A stretch of DNA of 64,000 bases, taken from contig OY848917.1 in the NCBI GenBank assembly GCA_963693285.1, positions 28,903,245 through 28,967,244 of the forward strand, in the 5' to 3' direction. This DNA is from Xestospongia muta (taxonomy: Eukaryota; Porifera; Demospongiae; Haplosclerida; Petrosiidae). The notes under the pieces were generated by a model that was not told the DNA's origin, searched no databases, and was given only the letters and a program-made list of their open reading frames with translations. Positions 39,517-51,000 of this stretch are shown here, in pieces. Position 1 is the stretch's first letter, and each line of letters opens with the position of its first letter. The position numbers and the translations under genes were made by a program.

Positions 39517-39735
39517 GAGTAGGACATTTGTTAATTAGTGGAACCATGGTTACTGGGTTGAGTAGGAGTTAGGTTACCAAGTAGAGTAGGGTATTGGTTA
39601 ATTGGTGGAACAACAATTACTAGCTTGAGTAGGACTTAGGTTGCTAAGGAGAGTAGGACATTGGTTAATTAGTGGAACTATGGTTACTGGGTTGAGTAGG
39701 ACTTAGGTTGCTAAGTAGAGTAAGACATTGGTTAT
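39517..39735. repeat. 67-base tandem repeat inside an SRCR-like exon
   Basis: The word gagtagg(a/g)(c/t)att recurs at 39517, 39584 and 39651 with a further partial unit, a spacing of 67 bases. The first unit overlaps coding sequence (CRNRVGHLLISG). Because 67 is not a multiple of three, the expansion destroys the frame. Confidence 0.8.
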
Positions 39736-41609
39736 ATGACAAAAGATGTCAGTTGGTAAATTAACTGATTTTGTTATATATACAGTTTGTATATCTTTCC
39801 TCTTTAGAATGTTATAGTGGTAATGCTGGCATAATTAATCAAAGAGTGAGTTATCTTCCTAATGGTGATGCTCTAGTGTCTGGTCTACTTCAAGTATGTA
39901 TTAATAACCACTGAGCTTCAGTCTGTGATACTGGTAGTTTGAGTCAACGGTTTGCTGACCTGGCATGTACTGATATTCAGTACAACTTTGGAAGTATGTG
40001 TTCAATAAGTTAGATTGATATGGTTGTATATTTGAATTCATGGGCAGATAGATGATTATATATATATGGACAAATGAATGAATTACATCTTATTTTCTTT
40101 ATATACATCAGATGGTACATTCCTACCTTATAATTCCACATTGTATGTCATCTGACACTGGCAGATCTACTCTAACTTTGTGTTCAGTAATAACTCTTAT
40201 TTATTATCTGATTGCACTAACAATGCAGTTCCAGCTAATGCTTCAAGCTGTGTTAATCAACAAATGGATGTTGTATTACAATGTCGTCAAAGTAAGTGAT
40301 ATGAATACTTACCCTGCTAATGACTTTCTCTCTTACACACACTCAGATAATACCAGATGCCCCAGGTACTCTACTAATATTTTGTCAGTTAATAGCTATG
40401 GTTATAATCAAATGAGGGTTTTTTGGAATTGTTCTACCAGAAGTTTGTGTTAGTAGCGGGCAAGAATATTATGCTTCATTTTGTAATGACACTTAAGTGA
40501 GTTACTAAAAATAGTAAAAGTATTTGATTCTCTCTCTCTTTCTCCCCTAAAGCTCCATCAATTGTTAATCATGTGTGTGGTCTAAATTACATTGGGTTTC
40601 CATATCCCATTATTGGTGATCCAGGGACCCATGGCAATAATACTAGACAGAATGTTATTACAAACATCACTCGTCCAATGACTGGAAGTAATCTCGACAA
40701 CTGCAATGTTTCAATTACTAATGATACAACCTGTTCTGCATATGGTGGTAATAGTATTATCACTTGTGTACAATGTACAATGATCAGTTGTATTTCAGGT
40801 ATTGGTCATTTTAAATAATGACATTATATCTATAACGCAACAAGAGTTGTGGCTGATATATGCTGTTAATACTAATATTATCTACTTTTATGTCTTTGTT
40901 TATATTAATACTCATATTATCATTAAATATATTAATATTAGGATAATTTTAGGGTAAGTACATTATTATCAGACTAAAAAATGTCCTTAATAATGTTAAA
41001 TCCTAATATTTTAATATTACTTTACCAGGTGTAATTAGCAGCAAGCTTAAGATAATTATTGCCTTATTTACCATAAATAAACATCACTAGACAGCATTAC
41101 TTTATTACTCTCTCTCTCTTTTCAGGTAATAATTATGTCTGTGATCAACATTATTTTAGACTCACTATTGTTGGAAGTGGAGAGATAGACAGTCATTCCA
41201 TCTTATCTGGTTTTGTTGAGATCTATGATAATAATGAATACATACCAGTATGTAGAGATGGTGCTAGTGATATTTCCCTACGTTATATCTGTGCCAGATA
41301 TGACTATTATGGTCAGTTATTAAAGGGGCTTGTCCATTTGATTACTATTAGTAACATTGTATAATAGGGAAAGAATCTTATTGCTACAAGTAACAGAGCA
41401 AATATATTTACGTAATAAAATTGTACACTAAACGTGATGTTGTTACTAGCAGTTTGAAACATAGTTTTATAGAACTATAATATGGCTAACTATAATGTAA
41501 ATTGCTAAAGCTGTATACAATAAGACAATCCCTTTTCTTGTATTATGATAAAAATTTCATACTTCACTGACTTCAGATAAGCAGAGATAAATCACAGTAA
41601 TGGCAATTA

Positions 41610-42498
41610 CATAGGTGTAATTACTATTACTATTATTATTACATGGAAGTCTTTTACTATTACTATTACTATTACATTGACTTTTAAGCTGTCTATTACT
41701 ATTACTATTACTATTACATGGCATTGTGTAATCTTTACTATTATATATTACTATTACATTGACTTTTAAGCTGTCTATTACTATTACTATTACTATTACA
41801 TGGCATTGTGTAATCTTTACTATTATATATTACTATTACATTGACTTTTAAGCTGTCTATTACTATTACTATTACATGGCATTGTGTAATCTTTACTATT
41901 ACTATTACTATTACATTGACTTTTAAGCTGTCTATTACTATTACTATTACTATTACATGGCATTGTGTAATCTTTACTATTACTATTACTATTACATTGA
42001 CTTTTAAGCTGTCTATTACTATTACTATTACTATTACATGGCATTGTGTAATCTTTACTATTACTATTACTATTACATTGACTTTTAAGCTGTCTATTAC
42101 TATTACTATTACTATTACATGGCATTGTGTAATCTTTACTATTACTATTACTATTACATTGACTTTTAAGCTGTCTATTACTATTACTATTACTATTACA
42201 TGGCATTGTGTAATCTTTACTATTACTATTACTATTACATTGACTTTTAAGCTGTCTATTACTATTACTATTACTATTACATGGCATTGTGTAATCTTTA
42301 CTATTACTATTACTATTACATTGACTTTTAAGCTGTCTATTACTATTACTATTACTATTACATGGCATTGTGTAATCTTTACTATTACTATTACTATTAC
42401 ATTGACTTTTAAGCTGTCTATTACTATTACTATTACTATTACATGGCATTGTGTAATCTTTACTATTACTATTACATATTACTATTACCCCATGTCTG
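41610..42498. repeat. 81-base minisatellite derived from hAT terminal sequence
   Basis: About eight or nine near-identical 81-base units, plus two variant units on the left. Each contains ttgacttttaagctgtct, an attactattac run, then atggcattgtgtaatcttta and another attactattac run. The array ends attaccccatgtctg (42498), the inverted terminal motif of the hAT element at 13681-14899. That element's subterminal zone contains the same words in inverse orientation (gtaatagtaatag, aaagattacat). The array is therefore probably an amplified hAT end. Since 81 is a multiple of three and the unit lacks stops, both strands show long open frames; these are not genes. Confidence 0.85.
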
Positions 42499-43957
42499 CT
42501 TACCACTACCCAAACCAAGATGTCTACCCTGTGCTGGCTACCTAGATACACTGACAAGGTGTGATTGTTAATGAGCCAGCAATACTTCCAGATTTATTGC
42601 TCTATTTGGTAATAGTGCTAGTATACTTCGAAAAAGTTTTAACCATGCTTCTATTGGAGTAAGGGTGAGGTTCACTCTCACAAAACGTAAGCTTCAAGAT
42701 TTTTATATTTCCCAAAACGTTTTTAATGCAAAAAATTGTATATACAGTCTTCACATATAAAGATTATAATAGTTATTCTGTTGTATAATCATGTGAGTGA
42801 CCTTGCTAGTGAGGAATGTTACAAAATAAACTACGCCCACACTTGAATGTAATTTACTGCATACCTACAGTAATATCAGCTTGTGTAGGACATTTTGGTG
42901 GATCGATTTCTTAGTTCAAGTCTGAAGGAGAGTGATACAACATCATTGAAATAACAAGTAAGCCAATCATGTCCAAATTGATGAGATATCATGTTAATAA
43001 TTTATATAGTTATGTTTTAAACACAGTAGTGTAGCCATAGATATTAGAGTAACAAGGGGGTAGGCATAAGGGCTGATTCAGGGGCATAGGGTGAGTAGGG
43101 TGGCTACCCACTCCCTATCCTTTATCAGCAATCCCATGAATCAAAGATCATAACACATGACAGGTTTGTTTGGTTACTTTAATAATGAAAAGTCTGAGAA
43201 GTCATAAAGAAAAAAACATTATTATTATTGCAATTTAGCAGTACTAGTACTATGTATGATATATGAAATTACATATAAGCATAATATTTTGATGGTGAAA
43301 CAAACAAATTGTTTGTATTCGTAAAATAAGTTCCGTGTATTAAAAAAACATTAGCATAGTTATAACAATTATAATTATGAATATAATGAATACAGTACAT
43401 AGTCACAAACAATGTTAACTGACCAGTTATATAGCTGAGCTAGTTATTATATTCAGTGATTTATATATGAATTGTGACTTCTAAATAAAGTTTTTGTTCA
43501 TGAGATTCACACATTACATGTATATTAATTATTTAATTGTTGGTATGATTCCTTTTGTATACTTACAAAATCAATTTTAAAAAGAAAAATTTGAAGTGTC
43601 TTCCTATATAAAGGTCTAAGTGGAAAAAGGCATCACAAAAATAAATTTTTAATAGCTTCAACTAATTTTGTATTTAAGGTCCAAAGACAAAACTAAATAA
43701 CGTGCTGATAAAACATTTAGTTGTGCTAAGCAGTCATATACTGTAGTGTCTACTATTATCAGATTTAATGGAATACAACTCAAAAAAACAGACAAACGTG
43801 GGAGCAAAAGATAGAACATGATGACCAAAAGAACTATAGCAATATTCATACAAAACAACATCACAACTAAGATCCATTAGAGTCCTTATCTCTTACAAAA
43901 ATAATACAACAATACATGATGAAATACAATAAAATTAACTAACTATTTGTGGCTTCA

Positions 43958-44175
43958 TTTGCAATAAGGGACCACTTTTGTCAAAACATTTGTAACTTGA
44001 CTTGTGAAAAGGGACCACTGTTAAAACATCTTTTTATATACATACAGTTATCATGAATAGTTATGCATATATAGCAACTGTATGTATACAAAACTGTTTA
44101 TTGAGGTTTTAACTGTGGTCTCTATTCACAAATAAGGTCACAAATGTTTTGCCAGAAGTGGTCCTTTATTGCAAA
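43958..44175. mobile_element. MITE with long inverted repeats (tttgcaataagggaccact)
   Basis: The left arm of about 68 bases from 43958 pairs inversely with the right arm ending at 44175 (tggtcctttattgcaaa). The right duplication copy has the same element, split by another MITE at 57844-58077 and lacking about 19 bases of the left arm. No coding content. Confidence 0.8.
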
Positions 44176-44284
44176 CCAGATCACATTTTCCAATGAGCAC
44201 AGTAATTGTCAAAAATTTCGATCTGGCAGATGATGAACATGTTGAGGGTAATGTTGAGAAGTGTCAGTTTAATAACTATCTATG

Positions 44285-44516
44285 TACTATAAAAATTAAT
44301 ATGTCATTTTAATAATTAGTTTTATTTTATTTTGGGTGGATTACTATGAAATGTAGAATTTATGTGAATTACTCATTGTATAAATTGTTGGTATGTAAAA
44401 GTACAACACAAAAACAAATTACACAGTGAGTAATTCATATAAATACTATATTCCATAGTAATTCATCCATGTAAGCTACAAATTAGTTGTTAAAATGAGA
44501 TGTTAATTTTACAGTG
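44285..44516. mobile_element. MITE of the cactgtaaaaattaatatgt family, left copy
   Basis: The element begins (t)actataaaaattaatatgt and ends gagatgttaattttacagtg, forming inverted ends. It is absent from the equivalent site in the right duplication copy (around 58275), where aataactgtttatgttgcca runs uninterrupted. Confidence 0.75.
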
Positions 44517-44528
44517 TGTTGCCAGTCT

Positions 44529-44946
44529 CACTGTAAAAACTGATTGGTTGATTTAACCAATATGTAATTATACAGGTTATATGAGTGTTAGAACTAATGA
44601 TGATTTTTTTAAAGAAATGAAAACATTTTCATTTGATAAACAATCAATTCCATAGTACAATAGTAATCAAAACAGTATTATATTTACTTTCAGTTTGCAT
44701 CATGCAGCCTGTATAACTATATATTGGTTAAATCAACTGTAATATATGTAGTTGACCGAGATAGGTGATTATAAATGATAACTCAACACACAATAAGATA
44801 AAGACTTAACAGACAAACATCACTTCAATCATGTGTTCTCCTACTCATGTGCTCTACTACTGAGCATGCTCAGAAAACAAAAAGATACACACCACACACA
44901 TTATTAAATAGTCACATACTACATCAACCAGTCAGTTTTTACAGTG
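44529..44946. mobile_element. MITE of the cactgtaaaaactgattggt family with a nested insertion
   Basis: The left end cactgtaaaaactgattggt (44529) pairs with the right end aaccagtcagtttttacagtg (44946). The inner part of the right arm (ctatatattggttaaatcaac, to 44737) is separated from its outer part by about 190 bases flanked by the direct word atcaac (44732-44737 and 44923-44928). This looks like a second insertion with a 6-base duplication. The right duplication copy keeps only the left end (from 58289). Confidence 0.7.
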
Positions 44947-44959
44947 CTCGGGCTAACTG

Positions 44960-46660
44960 CCTTGCTGCTTAGGATGGGGGTTCTGATCTAATGGAGATTG
45001 GCCCTCTTGAGTAGTGTTACTGCCAGGATTTTCTTATACAACGTCAAGTTCTGCACTTTGATTTCTATGAATTAATTGGTCCACATGATGGTTTCAAATA
45101 ACTCTATCTCCTACTTCTACCATAAATGTAACATCACCTTTCTTCTCAACTATTTTTCCATTTCCATTAATCCATGAAGGGTCATTATCACAGTAACTAT
45201 GAACAATCACTTGTTGTCCTACTTCAAACTGTCTTGCATGTAAATGAGTATCATGGTTATTTTTCTGCGGACCTTGCTGGTGACCAACTTCAGTCAGTGT
45301 TTTAGTTTCAACAAATCCAGTATACTGTTCTTAAAGGCCTTCGTAGCGTTAGTTCAGAGAGAGCTTTACCAGTTGTGAATGTGGAATTGCTCAGTAATAC
45401 AAAAAATTAGAGTATGCATACTGACTAGAATGACCTTCTTGAAAGAATTGTTTGTACCAGTTTCTCTACAGTAATTGTTAGACACAAGTTGTTCAGGCAA
45501 TCCCAAAACAGGGAAAATGTATCATATGAGAATTCAGTTGTTACAAAAGTTGATGTAGATGATACTTTTCAGTGAGTCAACTATGAGCAAATATGTTTTG
45601 ACTAACAATGACCCAGCAATATCAATCTGGACATGCTGCAAGGTCAATTTGGCCAAGACTAAGGGTGTAATGGTGAACTAGGTGGACCATGTCCAACAGA
45701 TAAACATACATCACAAAACCAGGCTAACTTCTCATTCTCTTTATTGATTAAAGGCCACCACACAAAGCTTCTAGCAACTACCTTCATTTTATTTATTCCC
45801 ACAAGAATGGTATGTAATTCTTCTAGCATTATAGATATAAGCTTCTGTGGTACTACTACACACATTCCCCGCATAACACAGATTCAATACTTAACTGACT
45901 CACCCTGTTGTGTATGGTATGGCTTTAGCTCTTCAGATATCTCATCTAGCTAGCCCTTTCTTGTATTGTGGAGCACTTTGGTAGCAATGAGATCAGTACA
46001 AGTAATTGTCTGTAGCTCAGTAACATGTGACAGGTAATGTGCCAATCTGAGCAAGATTGAATATAGCTGACGCTCCTTCACTGAGTGTTGATTCATCTTC
46101 TGTAACTAGTAAAGAAAGGCAAGATAATCCATTAGCATTTTCGTGAGCACTAGTAGATCTAAAAATAACATTGTAATGAAATGTCAATAAGAGTACAGCC
46201 TGTCTTTGTAGTATAACAGCTGTGATGAGAGGGATACCTTTATGAGATCCAAAATGGTAGTCAGTGGTTTGTGGTCAGTAATTAAAGTGACATCCCTACC
46301 ATACAAGTACTGGTTAAATTTTTTGACTCCAAATATTAATGACAAACTTTCTTTCTCAACTTGAGAATAATTCTTTTCTCCCTTACAGAGAGTTCATGAG
46401 GCAAAGGCTATAGGCAATGGGTACTGATTTACCCACTGGTAAGAGACTTGTACAATATACCATGCCAATTTAGTGCAAAATGGCTTAGCCAATTCTTTTT
46501 GAGTAGAGCAGGTCCTTCTCCTTGAATGAATTCTAGGTCCTATTCCACTTCTTGATCCAAGTAATGTACATTAGCAATGATTATGCCAACCACCCTCATC
46601 ATTAAACAGTGCTAAATCTTGATTGGCAGGAGATGGTTGATTGTCACTTTCACCTTCAAT
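44960..46660 (-). mobile_element. Ty3/gypsy retrotransposon remnant (pol pieces)
   Basis: On the minus strand, in 5' to 3' order: a protease-RT linker block near 46560-46440 (with LLKKNWLSHFALNWHG), an RNase H block near 46390-46200 (YSQVEKESLSLIFGVKKF, then TDHKPLTTI), the integrase zinc-binding block 45874-45659 (VVVPQKLISIMLEELHTIL, then ARSFVWWP), broken integrase-core sequence and a C-terminal block near 45170-45060 (WNHHVDQLI). Most of the reverse transcriptase is missing and stops interrupt all blocks. No LTRs are evident. It predates the segmental duplication because the right copy carries the same remnant. Confidence 0.75.
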
Positions 46661-48082
46661 CTCTTCTATATACTTAGTTCTCTGTCTATGGACAAACCTC
46701 TTGCATTTGGCCAAATATGGGCTTGAGTACCATCCTCATTGCAACTGTCATGTCTGTGTTTACTATTATCAAAGATTTATTGCGATACTACTCAAAGAAC
46801 AGACACACATGAAAAACCAAAGAAAACTGAGCATACTCAAACCATAACAATATCCACTATGCATACCAGCAAATGTTATAGTACAGTGTCACATGGTTGA
46901 CTGTGTTGATAAGTAATTATGCAACTGCTTAAAGTAGTTGTTAAGCAATCACATTTTTTCTATGTCTAATGTAATCTGAATGATAGTTAATGGATTAAAA
47001 TAACTAACCAACTACTATCACAGCTATAGCTACAAAGATAAAACTATAGTACAATCTGTGTAATGAAGTAATTCATATTATCTATTTGTTATGTCAGCTA
47101 CAAATTTGTTAGTTAAAATATCATATTACTTTTCAGTATCATTACACTTCTAATGCCATTGTTTTATTCATATAGATACCCATTGTATGTCAAAAAAATT
47201 TAGTATTGACCTTCATGCTGTCTGTGAATCATGTCTGTACAAGATGATAAAGTAATTTTCTAAAAATAGGTCATAACTAAGCTAAACCTGTATTTGTTAA
47301 TAACAATAAATTAATGTTAAGATTTCAAAATTATGTACATATTAATATCAAGGTAAAGCAAAAGAATCATGTTGAGTGACAATATTGTGACTAAAGACTG
47401 ACTGTACTAACTTGTGCAATATATGTACAATTGGTTACAATTACAATTTTAATCAATCACACTAAATTAAGAATTAATATTATGATATTAAACTAATTAA
47501 AATAGATTGATTGTTTTAACTGATTAATTATCACTTACATTGCAAGCATCCTTCAATGAACAACTTCATATTAATATTCATAGTGACAGCACTCACATAA
47601 ATGTTTAGCACTCAGAGAAAGTGAAATGTTAAAAATAATCTTTACTCTAATAGTTAACTACATGACTTAAATTAGTAAAATAAAAATAGTGTGATATTCA
47701 CATTATTGATAATTGATAATTGAATGATCTATAATGCAATATTTTACAATTATAATAGTTGATAAGTTGCTATATATATATATATGCATACAGTAAATAT
47801 CATAAATGCATGGTTTAAAACATATAACCATGGTAACTTGTAATAATTATAATTGTACATTCCAATATAACCACACATACTAAGTTATGAATTTGTAAGT
47901 TAAAATAGCTTATTTAGTTTTATGTTCTGCAAAGAAAAGGGAAAATAAAATCAAATATGTTTCATGTATAATACATTAAGTGTTAAAATAAGTTTATATA
48001 AATATTTACAATTTTTTGCTTAAGATGTCAAATAATTTATATTAAGATATCTTAATTTGTGATTGTCTTTATTTCACTGTAG
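46661..48082. other. Spacer upstream of the left talin-like gene
   Basis: AT-rich sequence shared with 59240-60517 in the right copy, with a short (ta)n run near 47771. No exon-like block with good splice sites was recognised until 48083. If the talin-like gene has further 5' exons they may lie here, but I cannot identify them. Confidence 0.4.
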
Positions 48083-51000
48083 CAACATCATGTTCATGGT
48101 CAGACAGAAAGCATCAGTATAACAGAAAACAATGCATATGGCATTCATAAAGAATGTATGATCAATAAATGTAACATTGATTATATAACATGTACTGTCT
48201 ATTACAATTGAGGGGTCTTTTAAAGATAATTTTATGCTATATCTGTTATTTTAAGTCTTTCTCATTATCTGACTATACTAATTGCCTATTTATGTATAAT
48301 GAATTTGATATGTGTTTATGTGGGTGTGTGCCTATTAGCCTGTCCAATGCCAAGTCTTGTTTATCACTCTTTAGTCATGTCATATCAACTTTTATTTACT
48401 GGTGTTGTTACAACTTATTTACAAATTCTATTTCCCTAGCAAATGACATTAATGACAAAGGATATGTTGATTTACCTTTACTTGATGAGACAGGAATAGA
48501 TATTACTAATCCTATTCAGGTTGATGTTCTTTATATCCAGGTATGTTAATATCATGTTAAAGTAGATGACTTCCATAGAATAAAAACAACAACTAGTTTT
48601 CCATTTAGTTCCTCATCTAGATTATCATTGTCATGTCTTAATCCTTTAGTCAAGAAACAGTATTATTAATGGGACACAGCCTTGTACAAAAGTTGAGGCT
48701 GTGGTATTGGGTGCTTATCAATGTCAAGTACAGTATGGTAATTATAATGAAGAACAACACAAGAAAGGTTTTCTTAAGTGAGTTTTTTCATGTACAACAG
48801 TATATTTATATCCAATACGACTATTTACATAATATAGCTTGTCTGAATTTTTACCAGAAGATTTTTTGAAAGTACAAGGAATAGAAAATGAAATTTACAA
48901 TGTATGTTTTCATTAAATCATTAGCATCATTATGATCAGGGTCGTTTGTTATCAATATAGGAACATAAAAAACTAATTAATATGACAGAAATTGATGTAA
49001 AGTACTGTTACATAAGATTTTGTTGCTCTTTGAAAACTTATGGAGGGACCTATTTTCTTGTGAAGGTACAAAAGTTACTTATTCCAGAGTACATAGGTAT
49101 AAGGACTATTACCATTTGTTACTACTTAATTCTTTAGGAAAAGACACGTTGGCATAAAAATCTTGTGCCATACATTCTTGGCATTACACCTAAGGCTGTC
49201 CTTCGAATGGACAAAAACACAAAAGAAGTATTAAATGAGTGGTCATATACAACTCTGTGTCGTTTTTCAGGAAAATCTGATGTGTTGACATTAGTAAGCT
49301 GTCTATTGTTTTAATAATAATATTGTATATGGTTATATACATTAGGATTTTGGTGACTTCAGTAAGTCATATTATAAAGCTCAGACAACAGAAGGAGAAG
49401 CTATCTGTCAATTAATGACTAAGTATATCAACACTTTAGTACAAAATAAGAGAAGTCATTTTGATATCTATGAAAATGAAGATGTTTCCATCTCTATTGA
49501 CACAACTCAAGAAGTAGGATCATTATGTACAAAGTGACAAGCCACACTACATGTATCAATACTTAAAAGTCTTATTAGCTTTTAAGTGCCTATAAGCTAA
49601 GTATATTCATAACTGAGCTGGATGACTCTTAATACATGTATTATGCAACTAGTTATTTAGTTAATTAGACTTATATCTTTCGGAGTCTACAAATTACAGG
49701 CCATTAAAATTATACTGCCAATACTTGAATGGCAGCTGGCTTAACATAATTGTATTTATATGAGCTAGACCAATTCGACTAAATACTGCAACTTATTTGA
49801 ATCACATAGGACTTTATTTAAAAAACCAGTTAGCTTGTTATGACAATGAGTTGCTCTGACATTGTTTTCTTCTTATTTTCTTGAAAGGCTTGATTAGAAA
49901 AGTTGACTTCTTAACACATACTGTTCAACTAATTAATTATGTACTTTGTATCTTTATATTGTCCATGCATCATCTTTTTAAACGTTGATGTATTGTCTGT
50001 TTAGAGTATATCGAGAAGTCTCAGTATTGATATAGAGGATGAACCAATATATGATCAAATACAAATTGACAAACTAGAAGAGGCACTAGACCATCATCAT
50101 CTACAAGAAGAGGTCCCTCAGATACAAAATGACCAACTAGAAGAGGCATCTGGGATACTAGACAGCCATCGTCTACAAGAAGAGGTCCCTCAAATACAAG
50201 ACAATCACCACCAAAAACAAGAAGTTACTCAGTTACTAACCTGTGAAGAAGATCAACATTATGAAATACAGCAAGAAGAAACCAGTAAGTTGTTGACATA
50301 CCAATATCAACTCAATACAACCACTATCACTTAGGACATCCTTTGATAGTTTTTGTGTGTTACTTTGTGTAACATAAGATTTTGTAGTAGTAATTTCAAA
50401 AGTGGTTGTTCTACTCATGGAAAATATCTCATACTAATATTAAACCCTATTTGTCATAAGTACCATAAAAGTTAGCAAATTATTTACTTTAATGTGATAG
50501 TTACATTAATGGGTGTCACATCCCCCATGTCATAGATAATATAGACTACGTAACCGGGATTGGAAACGCCCATGCACTTCCAGTAAACTCCTTGTCATCT
50601 TTACCTGACAAGCATAAACAGTATAATATATGTAAACTATGGCTTGCTGTGCTCCTGTTTCTTCTGAAATGAGCGTGTAGTATTTTCGGAATTTTTTCTT
50701 TAATTAAGTGTTAGTTTATAATAAATATTTATTAGTGTTAGATAGTGCAGACCTCCTATTAAATGGTGTCCTATGTCTGGAAAACAGGGAGATTGTATCA
50801 ACTTTTGCAATCAGCCTAGTACATGACCTGTCATCCACTCTTGAACAAGATAATTGTAAGAATATGACAACAAGAAGGGAGAGAATATGAGGAAAATACC
50901 ATGACATTAGTATGTCAGAGCACTTTAGGTCTACATGGTGTAGTTTCATTCAAGCATCAATTAGTTGCTCAAACAATCCTGTTGTGTATCAGTACATTAC

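Noticed and set aside
41823..42557. Long open frames (234 and 244 residues) on both strands
   Set aside because: They come from an 81-base stop-free minisatellite unit; both strands are equally open and the translations are simple repeats.
46641..46847. Plus-strand 68-residue open frame with a partner at 59222-59410
   Set aside because: It lies opposite gypsy pol-like sequence, and its conservation follows from the duplication.
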